Below are positions 53,565 through 63,234 of a DNA stretch of 64,000 nucleotides, in pieces. Both the position numbers and the translations under genes were made by a program. Location of the stretch: assembly GCF_014638745.1 (NCBI RefSeq), contig NZ_BMFO01000003.1, positions 62,001-126,000 of the forward strand. Reading direction: 5' to 3'. Under the pieces are notes generated by a model. The model was not told the origin of the DNA and ran no database searches. It worked only from the letters and a program-made list of their open reading frames with translations. Numbering within the stretch: the first letter of the stretch is position 1; each line of letters opens with the position of its first letter. Source of the stretch: Arenimonas maotaiensis. GTDB taxonomy: Bacteria; Pseudomonadota; Gammaproteobacteria; Xanthomonadales; Xanthomonadaceae.

Positions 53565-55224
53565 GCGCGGCCAGGCCGTTCATGCGCCGGATATCGCGGC
53601 CGAGCGCGGCGCGCAGGCTGTGTTCGCTCGCGGCCACGGTCAGAGCCTGCTTGGCGCGGGTGATGGCGGTATACAGCAGCGATTTCGACAGCAAAGGGCA
53701 ATCCGCATCGGGCAGCAGCACGTCGACATGCCGGTATTCCGAGCCTTGCGCTTTGTGCACGGTCAAGGCGTAAGCCGGTTCGTGCCGAGGCAATTTGGCC
53801 AGCGGTACGCTCAAGAGTCCGCCGGAAAGGCGGAAGCAGGCGTTCAGTCCATTTCCGTCGCGCCAGAGCAGGCCGGTGTCGCCGTTGGCCAAGCCCAGCG
53901 CCGGTACGTTCTCCAACACCATCACCGCTTCCGCTTGCCGGTTGTGCGCGTGTCCCAGACGCCGGCCGATTTCCGCATTCAAGGTTTCGCTACCGACCGG
54001 ACCTTGACGCAGAGGCGTCAGGATCACGCGCTCGCCCAACATCGACAAAGCGGTTTCGACGTCGGCGGCCTGCGCCAGACGACCATGCCACTCCGCCGTT
54101 TCGCCAAGAATACGCGGCAATGCGGTCATCGTATTCTCATGGAATGCCACGCCCGGGTAGCCGCCCGCGCGCAGCCGGCCGATGACCGTATCGGCGTCGG
54201 CCATCAGCACATCGGCCGCGAAGCTGGCGAGCCCGGGTTGCGCCGCCTGACGGTGGTTGCGGGTGAGTTGCAGGTGCGCGTTGCGCAATTCGCGTGCGAA
54301 AACCGAATCGGCCGGAGATTCGAGCAAAGCGCCCAGCACGTTGCCGATTTCGATCGACGGCAGCTGGTTCGGATCGCCGACCAGGACCAGCACGCATTCC
54401 GGGCTCAGCGCCTGCAACAGCGCCTTCAGCATCGGCATGTCGAGCATCGAGGCTTCGTCCACCACGACCAGATCGGCCGGCAGACGTCTGCCCTCGGCAT
54501 AGCGTCCACGCCGGGTGAGCGGATCGATACCGAGCAACCGGTGCAGGGTCTGTGCGTCCTGCGCCAGCGCCGGTTGAAGATCGGCCGGCAGGCGCCGGCA
54601 GAGCGCCGGCATCTGCGCTGCCCAGGACGCGTTCATCCGTGCCGCGGCCTTGCCGGTCGGCGCGCACAGACGGATGCGCGGCAGGCGGGCGTGTTCCGCA
54701 TGGAAATCCCGCAGCCAAGGCACCAACGCCCCGGCGATGGCGGTGGTCTTGCCGGTACCCGGGCCGCCGGTCAGCAACGCCAAGGTCTTGTGCCGACATA
54801 CGGCGGCCAGATCTTCGGCGGCATCGCCGCTACGTGGCAATTCGCGGGCATCCACGCGTTGCGCCAATGCGTCGATCACCGCATTTTCCAGTCGCCAGTA
54901 TTTGCGCAGGTAGAGCCGGGAGCCGTGCACTACCAGGAGGCCGGTGGTATCGCCGCCGCCGGGATTGCCGGCATCGATCACCAGCGGGTTGTCGGCGAAT
55001 ACGCGCGCCAAGGCGACGGCGTCGATGTCGATATCCGCCAACGCCTGCGGATAAACGGCAGCCACGCGCGCGAGATCGAGACAGCTATGGCCTTCGCCGG
55101 CGGCATGAAAACACAGCGCGGCCAAGCGGCCGGCCAAGGCGCCGTCATCGGATTGCCGGCGCCGGATTTCGACGCCGAATGCCAACGCCGCCGGCGTCGG
55201 TTTGAAGAATCCGTCGTCACGCAT
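53551..55224 (-). CDS. recD: Exodeoxyribonuclease V alpha subunit RecD
   Basis: A 557-residue SF1B 5'-3' helicase with Walker A GGPGTGKT (153-160), VVVDEASMLDMPML, GDPNQLPSIEIGNVL and the C-terminal YALTVHKAQGSEYRHVDVLL. It is the fast motor of RecBCD. Length is close to E. coli RecD (608), a little shorter at the N-terminus. It overlaps recB by eight bases. Confidence 0.93.
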   Translation of the reverse strand: MRDDGFFKPTPAALAFGVEIRRRQSDDGALAGRLAALCFHAAGEGHSCLDLARVAAVYPQALADIDIDAVALARVFADNPLVIDAGNPGGGDTTGLLVVHGSRLYLRKYWRLENAVIDALAQRVDARELPRSGDAAEDLAAVCRHKTLALLTGGPGTGKTTAIAGALVPWLRDFHAEHARLPRIRLCAPTGKAAARMNASWAAQMPALCRRLPADLQPALAQDAQTLHRLLGIDPLTRRGRYAEGRRLPADLVVVDEASMLDMPMLKALLQALSPECVLVLVGDPNQLPSIEIGNVLGALLESPADSVFARELRNAHLQLTRNHRQAAQPGLASFAADVLMADADTVIGRLRAGGYPGVAFHENTMTALPRILGETAEWHGRLAQAADVETALSMLGERVILTPLRQGPVGSETLNAEIGRRLGHAHNRQAEAVMVLENVPALGLANGDTGLLWRDGNGLNACFRLSGGLLSVPLAKLPRHEPAYALTVHKAQGSEYRHVDVLLPDADCPLLSKSLLYTAITRAKQALTVAASEHSLRAALGRDIRRMNGLAALSAG

Positions 55225-58200
55225 CGGTTACGGCCTCCGCGTCGAAGCAGGCGTCCAATGCCATGATCAGCCCGGCGTCGGGCCGGTCGCGGAAGATGCC
55301 GTTATCCGGATGCGACGGATCGATGCCGCGCGAGAACAGATAACGCACGCCGCCGAAATGCCGCTCATAGCGGTAACCGGGCATCCGTCTACGCAGCCAG
55401 CGATGTACCGCCACCGTATACAGCAGGTATTGCAGGTCGTATTCCTGCGCGCGTATGGCCTGGCGCAGGCCGTCTTCGCCGTAATCCGGAAGGCGGTTGG
55501 ATTTGTAATCGAGCAGGAACAGTTTTTCGCCGTGCCGGTACAGCAGGTCGATCTTGCCGGTGAGCAGGCCGTTCAATCCGGGCGGCGGTCCGAGCCGCGT
55601 GCGCTGCAGGCAATAGCCGAAGCGGTGCAGCAAGGCGAGGACGTCCTCGCCGCCGGCACGCCGCAGGCTCAGGTGGAATTCCATTTCGTGGCGTTTATCC
55701 TGCGGCGGCAGGTCGATTAACGCCGCGTCTTCCGGCAAGCGCGCCTGCAGCGTGGCCTGCGCCAGGCGCATCAGCACCGCCGCGCCGTTGCGCGCGGCAT
55801 CGGCATCGAAACCGAACGCCGACAACGCGGCGCGGCATTGCGCCAAGGCCGGCTCACCCGGACTCCGCCAATCGGCGGCCTGCGCAATTTCCAGCACCGC
55901 ATGCAAGGCGTTGCCGAAAGCGGCGCCCTGATAGGGGCCGGGATCGGCATCGCCGTACACCGGCCGCTCGTCATCTGCCGCATGCACGAAATCGGCTTCG
56001 CGCTCGCGGTGCAGGCCCGAAAAGCTGTGTACCTGCCAGAGCTCCGGCATCCGTTTGTTCGCCGGCAGCGCCGGCATCTCCGCGTTGCGCGGCGCCGGCG
56101 GCAAAACCGGCGCCGTCGGAATGTCATCGGCCACCGCATAGCCCGCCAGGGCATCGTCCAATGCCTGCGCCGGGTCACCCAGCAACAGGTAGCCGAGCGC
56201 GGAATCGGCGAAGCCCTTGATGTCGCCGAGTACGCAATGCAGGGCGAACTTCGCCCGGGTCATGCCGACGTACAGCAGACGCAGGCTTTCCGAACGGTGC
56301 TCGCGCTCGACCGCATCTTTCACGGCGTCCCCCGCATCGTCCAGGTCGATGGCTAGGCAGCGTGCGCCGTCCTCGACGTAGCGCGCGAAGCGCTTTCCGG
56401 GCTTGCGCGCGATGGCGCTGAACGGCAGGAATACCGCGCCGAACTCCAGGCCTTTGCTCTGGTGCAGGGTCATGATGCGCACGCGCGGCTGGCTGGATTC
56501 CAGCCGCGGCGGCGCGCGGTCTTCGGCGTCGGCGGTGCCGGCCAGCGCGATCTGCCGTCCCAGCCAATCCAGATAATGTGCCGGTTCCGGCGTCGGCCGG
56601 TACTGCGCCTGCACCGCTTCCAACACCTGCGCGTACTGGCCCAGATGCCGTTCGCTGTCCGCATCGCGCGTCAGCACCGGGGCGGCCGCATCCAGTATCG
56701 GCGCGATGGCCGCCCACGGGCCCTGCTTCAGCAGGCGTGTCGCCAGTTCCGGCAGGTCGGGCGCATAGCCTGCCGCATGCGCGGCCGACAGCAGCAGGCC
56801 GCCGGCTGCGGTGCGCTCGGCCCGGTGCGAACCGGGCTGCAGCAGATGGTGCAGCAGGCCGAGGATGTCACGCGCGGCATGGCTTTCGAACACGCTGTCG
56901 CGGCGTACGCAGACCGAATCGACGCCGCGTGCCCGCAACCGAGACTGCATCAGCATGGCTTCGCGGTTGGTGTGCACCAGCACCGCGATGTCGGCTTCGG
57001 CCAGCGCCCGTTGCGAACCGCCTTCGAGCACCTGCGCCTCGCCGATTCGACCGGCGTGCAACAGGCCGGCGAGGGTGTCGGCGCAGCGGTCGGCGGCGGC
57101 CAGGCGGGCCGTACCGATGTTCAATGGCTTGCCGTCCTCGGCCGCGGGAAGACGCAGGAAATGCAGGGACGGAACGGGCTCTCCACGCAGGCGCAATTCC
57201 GCACCCGGCCGTCCGGCCTGCACCGGCGTGAACGCCATGCCGTCTTCCATGAACGGATGCGGCCGCCGGCCGATGAATACACGCTGGATATCGTCGAGCA
57301 GGCGCTGGCTCGAACGGAAGTTCTCCGTCAAGCCGGCATGCCGTTCGGCCAGCGCTTTCACCGCCAGATAGGTGTGGATGTCGCCGCCGCGGAAGCCGTA
57401 AATCGCCTGCTTCGGATCGCCGATCAGGGTCAACGGCGCGTGTTCGCCGCGCCGGTACACGCGCTCGAAGATCCGCCATTGCCGGCTGTCGGTATCCTGG
57501 AATTCATCGACCAGCGCCACCGGCCAGGCGGCGCGGATCTCATCGGCCAGGCTGCCGTCGTCGTCCGCTTCCAGCGCCGTATGCACGGCATCGATGATGT
57601 CATCGAAACCGACAGCGCCGGCCTGCTGTTTGAGCAGCGGCAAGCGCGTGCGCGCGTATTCCGCCAAGCGGTGGTGCAGGGCGATGGCGGCCTGCCGATG
57701 GTGCGTCTGCCAAGCCTCGGCGAAAGCGTTCCAGTCGTCCAGCGCCCGCAACAACGGACTGTCCGGCTGCGGTTTGCCTTTCTTCACCTTGATCCGGCTG
57801 AATGCGATCTTCGCGAACGCCGGCGGTGCGCAGGGGTCGGGGTCGCGCAGATACCCGGTGATTTCGGCGAACGCGGCGCGGATGCTTTCCGCGCTGCGTA
57901 GTCCGCTTTTGTTCAGCGTGTCGTCGTCGAAGGCCGACAGCAGCAACGCTTCGCTGGCGCCGGCATCGGCGGTATGGCGCTCGCGCAATGCCGCAAGTGC
58001 CGAATCGAAATCGGGCGCCGTCGCATTCGACGGCAGCGGCGTCAGCCGTGCGTGCGACAACAGATGCGGCAGGGATTCGGCCATGGATTCCGGGTTGCCG
58101 AACGCCGCATCCAGCCGCCGGGCCGTCGCCATGTCGGCGCTTTCGCGCCGCCAGAATTCCTCGCAGACGCGCAGGCGCAGCGCGGTTTCGTCCTCCATCA

Positions 58201-58645
58201 GCGCCGGCGCCGGAATCGGCTGGCCGGTGCGCAAGGCGAAGCGCTGCAGCAGGCGCTGGCAGAAGCCGTGGATGGTGAACACCGCGGCGCGGTCGATATT
58301 GGCCAGCGCGGTGTTCAGGCGCTGCAGCATCAGGCCCATGTCGATGTCGTCCGGTGCCGCGCTGAACAGGTGTACGATGTCGCCGTCGCTGAATTCGCCG
58401 GCGGTACGGAAGTGTTTCAGTTCGGCGTCGATCTGCAGCAGGAAGGCGCGCAGGCGCTGCTTCAGTTCCGCGGCGGCGGCGTTGGTGAAGGTCACCGCCA
58501 GCACCCGCTCGATGCCGTGGCCATGCCACAGGATATGGCGTGCCATCAGCCGCACCAGGGTGTAGGTCTTGCCGGTGCCGGCGCTGGCTTCGATCAGCAC
58601 GGTGCCGTCCAGCGCCAGCCGGTAGGCCAAGGGTACTTCAGCCAT
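55217..58645 (-). CDS. recB: Exodeoxyribonuclease V beta subunit RecB
   Basis: A 1142-residue helicase-nuclease. Walker A is at 23-27 (ASAGTGKT), then FTNAAAAELKQRL, VDEFQDTDSRQW and LLYVGMTRAK for the SF1A helicase. The C-terminal nuclease has GKIDLLYRHGEKLFLLDYKS, with the Asp-Asp-Lys set. It unwinds and degrades double-strand ends until Chi. It overlaps recC upstream and recD downstream by eight bases each. Confidence 0.95.
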   Translation of the reverse strand: MAEVPLAYRLALDGTVLIEASAGTGKTYTLVRLMARHILWHGHGIERVLAVTFTNAAAAELKQRLRAFLLQIDAELKHFRTAGEFSDGDIVHLFSAAPDDIDMGLMLQRLNTALANIDRAAVFTIHGFCQRLLQRFALRTGQPIPAPALMEDETALRLRVCEEFWRRESADMATARRLDAAFGNPESMAESLPHLLSHARLTPLPSNATAPDFDSALAALRERHTADAGASEALLLSAFDDDTLNKSGLRSAESIRAAFAEITGYLRDPDPCAPPAFAKIAFSRIKVKKGKPQPDSPLLRALDDWNAFAEAWQTHHRQAAIALHHRLAEYARTRLPLLKQQAGAVGFDDIIDAVHTALEADDDGSLADEIRAAWPVALVDEFQDTDSRQWRIFERVYRRGEHAPLTLIGDPKQAIYGFRGGDIHTYLAVKALAERHAGLTENFRSSQRLLDDIQRVFIGRRPHPFMEDGMAFTPVQAGRPGAELRLRGEPVPSLHFLRLPAAEDGKPLNIGTARLAAADRCADTLAGLLHAGRIGEAQVLEGGSQRALAEADIAVLVHTNREAMLMQSRLRARGVDSVCVRRDSVFESHAARDILGLLHHLLQPGSHRAERTAAGGLLLSAAHAAGYAPDLPELATRLLKQGPWAAIAPILDAAAPVLTRDADSERHLGQYAQVLEAVQAQYRPTPEPAHYLDWLGRQIALAGTADAEDRAPPRLESSQPRVRIMTLHQSKGLEFGAVFLPFSAIARKPGKRFARYVEDGARCLAIDLDDAGDAVKDAVEREHRSESLRLLYVGMTRAKFALHCVLGDIKGFADSALGYLLLGDPAQALDDALAGYAVADDIPTAPVLPPAPRNAEMPALPANKRMPELWQVHSFSGLHREREADFVHAADDERPVYGDADPGPYQGAAFGNALHAVLEIAQAADWRSPGEPALAQCRAALSAFGFDADAARNGAAVLMRLAQATLQARLPEDAALIDLPPQDKRHEMEFHLSLRRAGGEDVLALLHRFGYCLQRTRLGPPPGLNGLLTGKIDLLYRHGEKLFLLDYKSNRLPDYGEDGLRQAIRAQEYDLQYLLYTVAVHRWLRRRMPGYRYERHFGGVRYLFSRGIDPSHPDNGIFRDRPDAGLIMALDACFDAEAVTDA

Positions 58646-61600
58646 CGGCGTCCTCCCCGAACAGGGCGGCGTGCACGCGCAGCGCGGTGTCGTGGAAGTG
58701 CTGCGGATGCGCCAGGGCCACCGCTTTCAGGAAGCCGTCGCCGTGGGTCAGGAAGCGGCCGAAGGCGTCGTATCCGCCCTGCTCGCTGTTCTGCTGCTCC
58801 GCCCATTGGTGTTCCAGCCAGCGTTGCGCCGTAAGCGCCGGCGTTTTCCGGTATTGCGCCGCCCAGTCCAGGCTGAGCTCCGGATCGAAGCACAGGATGC
58901 GCGCGCGGCCTTCGCGGTATAGCGCCAGCAGATCCGCCAACCGGCGCATCGCATCCTCGGCAGCGGGCGGCGGGCCCGCCGGCCGCAAATCGTCGGTGTA
59001 AACGAACGCCGGCAAACCATGGCCGGCCGCCGCCGCCGCCAAGCCACGGATGGCGGCGTCGATGCGGTCGCGGGCCTTGGGCGCTTTGCGGTGCAGGGCC
59101 AGCGTGACCAAGCCGCAGCGGAAATGCTGCCGCAGTTCGCCATCGAGCACGCCGTCGGCCAAGCGCAGGTCGATCGGCCAGCGCACGGTCTCGATGCGTT
59201 GTCCGGCCAAGTCCGCCAAGGCCTCGCGCACAGCCGCGTACAGGCTCAGCAATCGGCTGCGCCCGGCCGCGCCCGGCGCCAGCTGGCCTTCGGCCTGCAG
59301 GCGCGCGAGCAGGTGTTCGATGTCCGGCTGCGGGGTGTCCCATGTGTGCGCCAGCAGCGCATCGACCAGACGGTATTTCGCCAGTCCGTCAGCGTTGCCG
59401 TAGGGTTCGCGCTCGTCCAACAAGGCGTCGTGTTCGGGCAGATGCAGGCCTTGCCGGCGCGCCAGGGTCTCCATCGGTTTCTGCCAGAAGCGCACCAGCT
59501 CGTCGACGCTGACGGTATCTCCGTTCTGGGTTTCGAGCGCCGGTTCGCCGGGCAGCGGCGCGAACAGGCGTACCGGCGAAGCCGCGGCGGCGGATACCGG
59601 TTTGCCGATGCGCACCGCGCGCGCATCGCCGCAGGGTTCATGGGCGTGGATCGGATGGCGCACGACCAATGCCCGTTCGGCATCCTCCGGTTTCGGCAGA
59701 TAACCGCCGATGCACTGCAGCAGTTCCTTCACCAACAGCGACGGCGCCCGCGTTTCGCCGGTGACCGGATCGCGGCCGATGTAGCTCAGCAGCAGATGTT
59801 GCCCGCAGGAGCTCAGCAACTGCAGCATCAGGAAGCGGTCCTCGTCGCGGCGGTTGCGGTCGCCGGTTTCGCGCGATGCGTCCGGTCCGGCCAGGCGGTT
59901 GACGGCCGAAGCCGGGTCCTCGCGCGGGAAGGCGCCTTCGTCCATGCCCAGCAGGCAGATCACCTTGAACGGAATCAGCCGCATCGGCACCATCCGGCAC
60001 ACGGTGATCCGACCGGAAAGCCATGCCTGCCCCAGCGGCGCGTCGCCTTCGTCGACCAGATAGGCTTCGATCACGTCCGGCGCCACCGGGCCGCGCCAAC
60101 CGGCGTCTTCGGCCAAGGTGCCGAGCGCGGCGATGCGTGCGTTCAGCCGGTTGAAGGCTTCGATGTCGGCGTCTTCACGCGGTCCGTCCGGGCAGAACGC
60201 GGCCAGCATGTCCTGCAACAGGCTTTGCCAGCGCGGGATGTCGGCGGCCCGGCTGAGGCCGCGCCGGAAGCCGTCGAGGGTGTCGACGAACGCATAGAGC
60301 ACCGACAGCAGGCGCTGGTCCTGGCCGGCCGGCAGGCTTACCGGCGCGACGCCGTCAATCAGCGTGTCGTCGTCGGCATAACCGTACAGCAGACGCGTCA
60401 GCGCATGACGCCAGGTGAACGCGTCCTGTGCCTGGCCGTCGACCGCCGCCCGGTGTCCGGCGTCCAGGCCCCAGCGCACGCCGCTTTCCGCCAACCAGAG
60501 CCGCAGACGTTCCAAGTCTTCGCGCGTCAAATCATAATGCGCCATCACCAGCGGATGGCCGAGCAGCGTCAGGCCTTCGTTGCCGGACAGGCGGCTACGG
60601 CCGAGCGCCAACAGACCGAAGAACAGTCCGGCGATGCCGGCGTCCTGGAACAGGCCGCGATCGCCGAGCGCGAACGGCAAGGCCGGGTGGCCGTCGTCCT
60701 GCGCGCCGAACACCGCCGGAAAATAGGGCGCGTAGCGGTCCAAGTCCGGCGCCATCACCGCGATGTCGCGCCATTGCAGTTCCGGTTGCCGTTGCATCAG
60801 GCCCAGCAGTTGCGCGCGGAGCGTCTGCACTTCGCGCAAGGGGCTGGCGCAGTCATGGATCTGCACGGAATCGTCCTGCCGTAGCGCCGCCGCATCCGCA
60901 TAGCGCGGCACCGGTACGGCCCGCGTCAGCAGATCATCCTGTAGACGTTGCAGCAGACCGCCGCCTTCCGCCGGCAGGTATTCGCCGCGTTCGCCGGCCC
61001 AATGCACGCTCTGTTCAGACAGCAGCACCGCGGTGAAATCACGCCCGGCCGCGCCCCATTGGTTCAACAAGAAATTGTCGCCCTGCATCCGCAGCAGGTC
61101 TTCCGCCGATTTCGGCTGGCGCACGTCGCCCCAGTAGGCTTCGCAGGGATTGTGCAGGAAGAAGCGCACCGCACTCCAGCGCCCGAAACTCTGCAACACG
61201 TGCAGGGCGTCCGGCGACAGGTTCTGGCAGGCGAATACGCTGATGCGCCCGGGCAGCTCGGGCGGCTTCGGGCAATCGCCGCGCGCCAGCGCGCGCAGGT
61301 AGGCGTCCACTGCCTGGGCGCGGAACGCCATGCCTTGGCTGGCCGTGTGCCAAAGTCGGCCTTGCCAGTCGTCCTCGGGCGCGCGCCGGGTCCAGGCCAA
61401 CAGCCAGGGCCGGCGCCAGGCTTGGTAGGCCTCGAACGCTTGGTTCAGTTCGCTGGCCAGTTGCCAGGCACGCGTTTGCGGCTGGTCGCAGGCCAGAAAG
61501 CGCCGCACCGGTGCGAAGGGCGCTTCGGCCAGCAGTCGGCGGTCATTCAACAGGGCGAATAGCCGCCATTGCAGCTTGTCCGGGGTCAGCAGGCGGTCCT

Positions 61601-61856
61601 CGTCGGCGTAAGGAAGCCAGGGCTGGAGGCAATCGGCCAGAAACCCGGCCGGCGGCCGGAATGACAGATTGGCGGCGATGCCGAAGCGCTCGGCCAGGCT
61701 GTTCTGCAGCCAGCGTCGCATGCTGGCCTGCGGCACCAATACGGTCTCCGGCGCCAGCCAGTCGCCGTCGGCCGCCGCCAGTTCCCGGCCGAGAATCTCG
61801 GCCAGACGGGACAGGCGGTTGCCGTGGTGCAGGAAAAAGCCGGACGCCGAACTCAT
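58638..61856 (-). CDS. recC: Exodeoxyribonuclease V gamma subunit RecC
   Basis: A 1072-residue subunit that begins MSSASGFFLHHGNRLSRLAE and has the RecC landmarks PQASMRRWLQ, ISVFACQNLSP, CLLGMDEGAFPRED and SVDELVRFWQKPM. RecC splits the DNA strands and reads the Chi sequence. It leads the recC-recB-recD operon; ptrA, which separates recC and recB in E. coli, is absent. The gene is divergent from the cytochrome gene. Confidence 0.94.
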   Translation of the reverse strand: MSSASGFFLHHGNRLSRLAEILGRELAAADGDWLAPETVLVPQASMRRWLQNSLAERFGIAANLSFRPPAGFLADCLQPWLPYADEDRLLTPDKLQWRLFALLNDRRLLAEAPFAPVRRFLACDQPQTRAWQLASELNQAFEAYQAWRRPWLLAWTRRAPEDDWQGRLWHTASQGMAFRAQAVDAYLRALARGDCPKPPELPGRISVFACQNLSPDALHVLQSFGRWSAVRFFLHNPCEAYWGDVRQPKSAEDLLRMQGDNFLLNQWGAAGRDFTAVLLSEQSVHWAGERGEYLPAEGGGLLQRLQDDLLTRAVPVPRYADAAALRQDDSVQIHDCASPLREVQTLRAQLLGLMQRQPELQWRDIAVMAPDLDRYAPYFPAVFGAQDDGHPALPFALGDRGLFQDAGIAGLFFGLLALGRSRLSGNEGLTLLGHPLVMAHYDLTREDLERLRLWLAESGVRWGLDAGHRAAVDGQAQDAFTWRHALTRLLYGYADDDTLIDGVAPVSLPAGQDQRLLSVLYAFVDTLDGFRRGLSRAADIPRWQSLLQDMLAAFCPDGPREDADIEAFNRLNARIAALGTLAEDAGWRGPVAPDVIEAYLVDEGDAPLGQAWLSGRITVCRMVPMRLIPFKVICLLGMDEGAFPREDPASAVNRLAGPDASRETGDRNRRDEDRFLMLQLLSSCGQHLLLSYIGRDPVTGETRAPSLLVKELLQCIGGYLPKPEDAERALVVRHPIHAHEPCGDARAVRIGKPVSAAAASPVRLFAPLPGEPALETQNGDTVSVDELVRFWQKPMETLARRQGLHLPEHDALLDEREPYGNADGLAKYRLVDALLAHTWDTPQPDIEHLLARLQAEGQLAPGAAGRSRLLSLYAAVREALADLAGQRIETVRWPIDLRLADGVLDGELRQHFRCGLVTLALHRKAPKARDRIDAAIRGLAAAAAGHGLPAFVYTDDLRPAGPPPAAEDAMRRLADLLALYREGRARILCFDPELSLDWAAQYRKTPALTAQRWLEHQWAEQQNSEQGGYDAFGRFLTHGDGFLKAVALAHPQHFHDTALRVHAALFGEDADG

Positions 61857-61920
61857 CCGGCCATCATGCCAAATTTACGTCTCGCTGCGCGAGAATCCCG
61901 GCCGCCGGCGCAAGATTGTC

Positions 61921-61949
61921 TTTCTTCGGGCCGAAAGCCCCGATATAAT
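61921..61949 (+). promoter_or_regulatory. Candidate promoter of the cytochrome c gene
   Basis: A perfect TATAAT (61944-61949) with TTTCTT 17 bp upstream. It lies about 45 bp before the chosen GTG start. Confidence 0.6.
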
Positions 61950-61994
61950 GGGTGCTTTCCTCCCGATTCGGGCCGCGGCCCAGACAGGTGTTTT

Positions 61995-62510
61995 GTGCGC
62001 AATCACGATCTCGTGTTCATGAAGAACTTCGCCCAGGTCATCGTCGGCCTGGTGGTGTTGACCGTCCTCCTGATCTTGGCCGGCCTGTACATCAACAGCA
62101 CCCGTCCGGTCGAAGTCAATCCGGCCCAAGTCGCCGCCACTGAGGCGCGCATCGCCCGCGTCGGCGATGTGTATGCCGGTGACACCGGCGCCGCCGCCGC
62201 GGCCGCCGCCGCGGCCGCCGCCGCTGAAGCCGCCAAGGGCCAGGTCGCCTACGGCGGCACCCTGGACGGCGCCGAAATCTACAACCAGCTGTGCACCGGC
62301 TGCCATACCTCGGGCGCCGGCGGCGCGCCGAAGATGGTCAAGGCCGAATGGGGCGCGCGTATCGCGCAGGGCGCCGATACCCTGCACAAGCACGCCATCG
62401 AGGGCTTCCAGGGCAATGCCGGCATGATGCCGGCGCGCGGCGGCAACCCGTCGCTGTCCGACGAACAGGTCATCGCCACGGTCGATTGGATGGTCGCCAA
62501 CCTGAAGTAA
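61995..62510 (+). CDS. Membrane-anchored c5-type cytochrome c
   Basis: A 171-residue protein with an N-terminal membrane anchor (about 13-33), a run of 12 alanines (66-77), and a heme domain with CTGCH (100-104) and an axial Met in GMMPARGG (143 or 144). It is like the c5 family and probably carries electrons toward terminal oxidases. The GTG at 61995 gives the start VRNHDLVFMKNF seen in relatives and follows AGG; an ATG at 62019 is the alternative. A terminator follows. Confidence 0.87.
   Translation: MRNHDLVFMKNFAQVIVGLVVLTVLLILAGLYINSTRPVEVNPAQVAATEARIARVGDVYAGDTGAAAAAAAAAAAAEAAKGQVAYGGTLDGAEIYNQLCTGCHTSGAGGAPKMVKAEWGARIAQGADTLHKHAIEGFQGNAGMMPARGGNPSLSDEQVIATVDWMVANLK
62190..62225 (+). 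repeat. 12-bp repeat, three copies, coding poly-alanine
   Basis: GCCGCCGCCGCG is repeated three times (the last unit ends GCT), coding for 12 alanines in the cytochrome linker. Confidence 0.85.
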
Positions 62511-62531
62511 GCCGTCCGCCATGGACGCCGA

Positions 62532-62558
62532 CGCCGCCTCCGGGCGGCGTTTTCGTTT
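62532..62558 (+). terminator. Terminator after the cytochrome c gene
   Basis: CGCCGCC and GGCGGCG around TCCG, followed by TTTTCGTTT. Confidence 0.8.
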
Positions 62559-62574
62559 CACCTATACTGGACCG

Positions 62575-63234
62575 ATGCCGATGATCCCGTTTCCCGACCA
62601 CACCGCCGAACTGCGTTTGCCCGGCCCCGCCGGCCGGCTGCAGGCCCTGCTGGAATGGCCGTCGGGCGATGCCGGAGTCGATCCGCCGATCGCATTGATC
62701 TGCCATCCGCATCCGCCGGACGGCGGCACGATGACCAACAAAGTGGTCAGCACCCTGGCCAAGGCCTTCACCGATTCCGGCTTCATCGCCCTGCGCTTCA
62801 ACTTCCGCGGCGTCGGCGCCTCCGACGGCGCTTACGACCACGGCCGTGGCGAACTGGCCGATTGCCTAGCGGTACTGCAGTGGATCCGCCAACATCGGCG
62901 GCAGACGCCGCTGGCACTGGCCGGCTTCTCGTTCGGCTCCTGGATCGCGCTCAAGGCCGCCGAGCAGGCGGCCCCGGCGCTGATGGTGTCGATCGCGCCG
63001 CCGGTCGGCTTCCGCGATTTCGCCGACGTGCGCCATCCGGCCTGCCAGTGGCTGGCGGTGCAAGGCGAGGCCGACGAGATCGTGCCCGCGGTCGGCGTGC
63101 TCGATTGGCTTCATCGCCAACAGCCCGCGCCGGAAATCGAGGCCATGCCCGATACCGGCCACTTCTTCCACGGCAAGCTGGTGCCGCTGCGCGAGCGGGT
63201 CAAGACCTTCCTTCGGGAACACCCGCTGCGATGA
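62575..63234 (+). CDS. Alpha/beta hydrolase, COG2945-like
   Basis: A 219-residue hydrolase with the likely triad Ser119 (AGFSFGSW), Asp167 (GEADEIV) and His196 (DTGHFFHGK). HPHPPDGGTMTNKVV and FNFRGVGASDG are typical of the family. The substrate is unknown. The ATG at 62575 lies just after a terminator. The stop overlaps the zapE start as ATGA. Confidence 0.86.
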   Translation: MPMIPFPDHTAELRLPGPAGRLQALLEWPSGDAGVDPPIALICHPHPPDGGTMTNKVVSTLAKAFTDSGFIALRFNFRGVGASDGAYDHGRGELADCLAVLQWIRQHRRQTPLALAGFSFGSWIALKAAEQAAPALMVSIAPPVGFRDFADVRHPACQWLAVQGEADEIVPAVGVLDWLHRQQPAPEIEAMPDTGHFFHGKLVPLRERVKTFLREHPLR

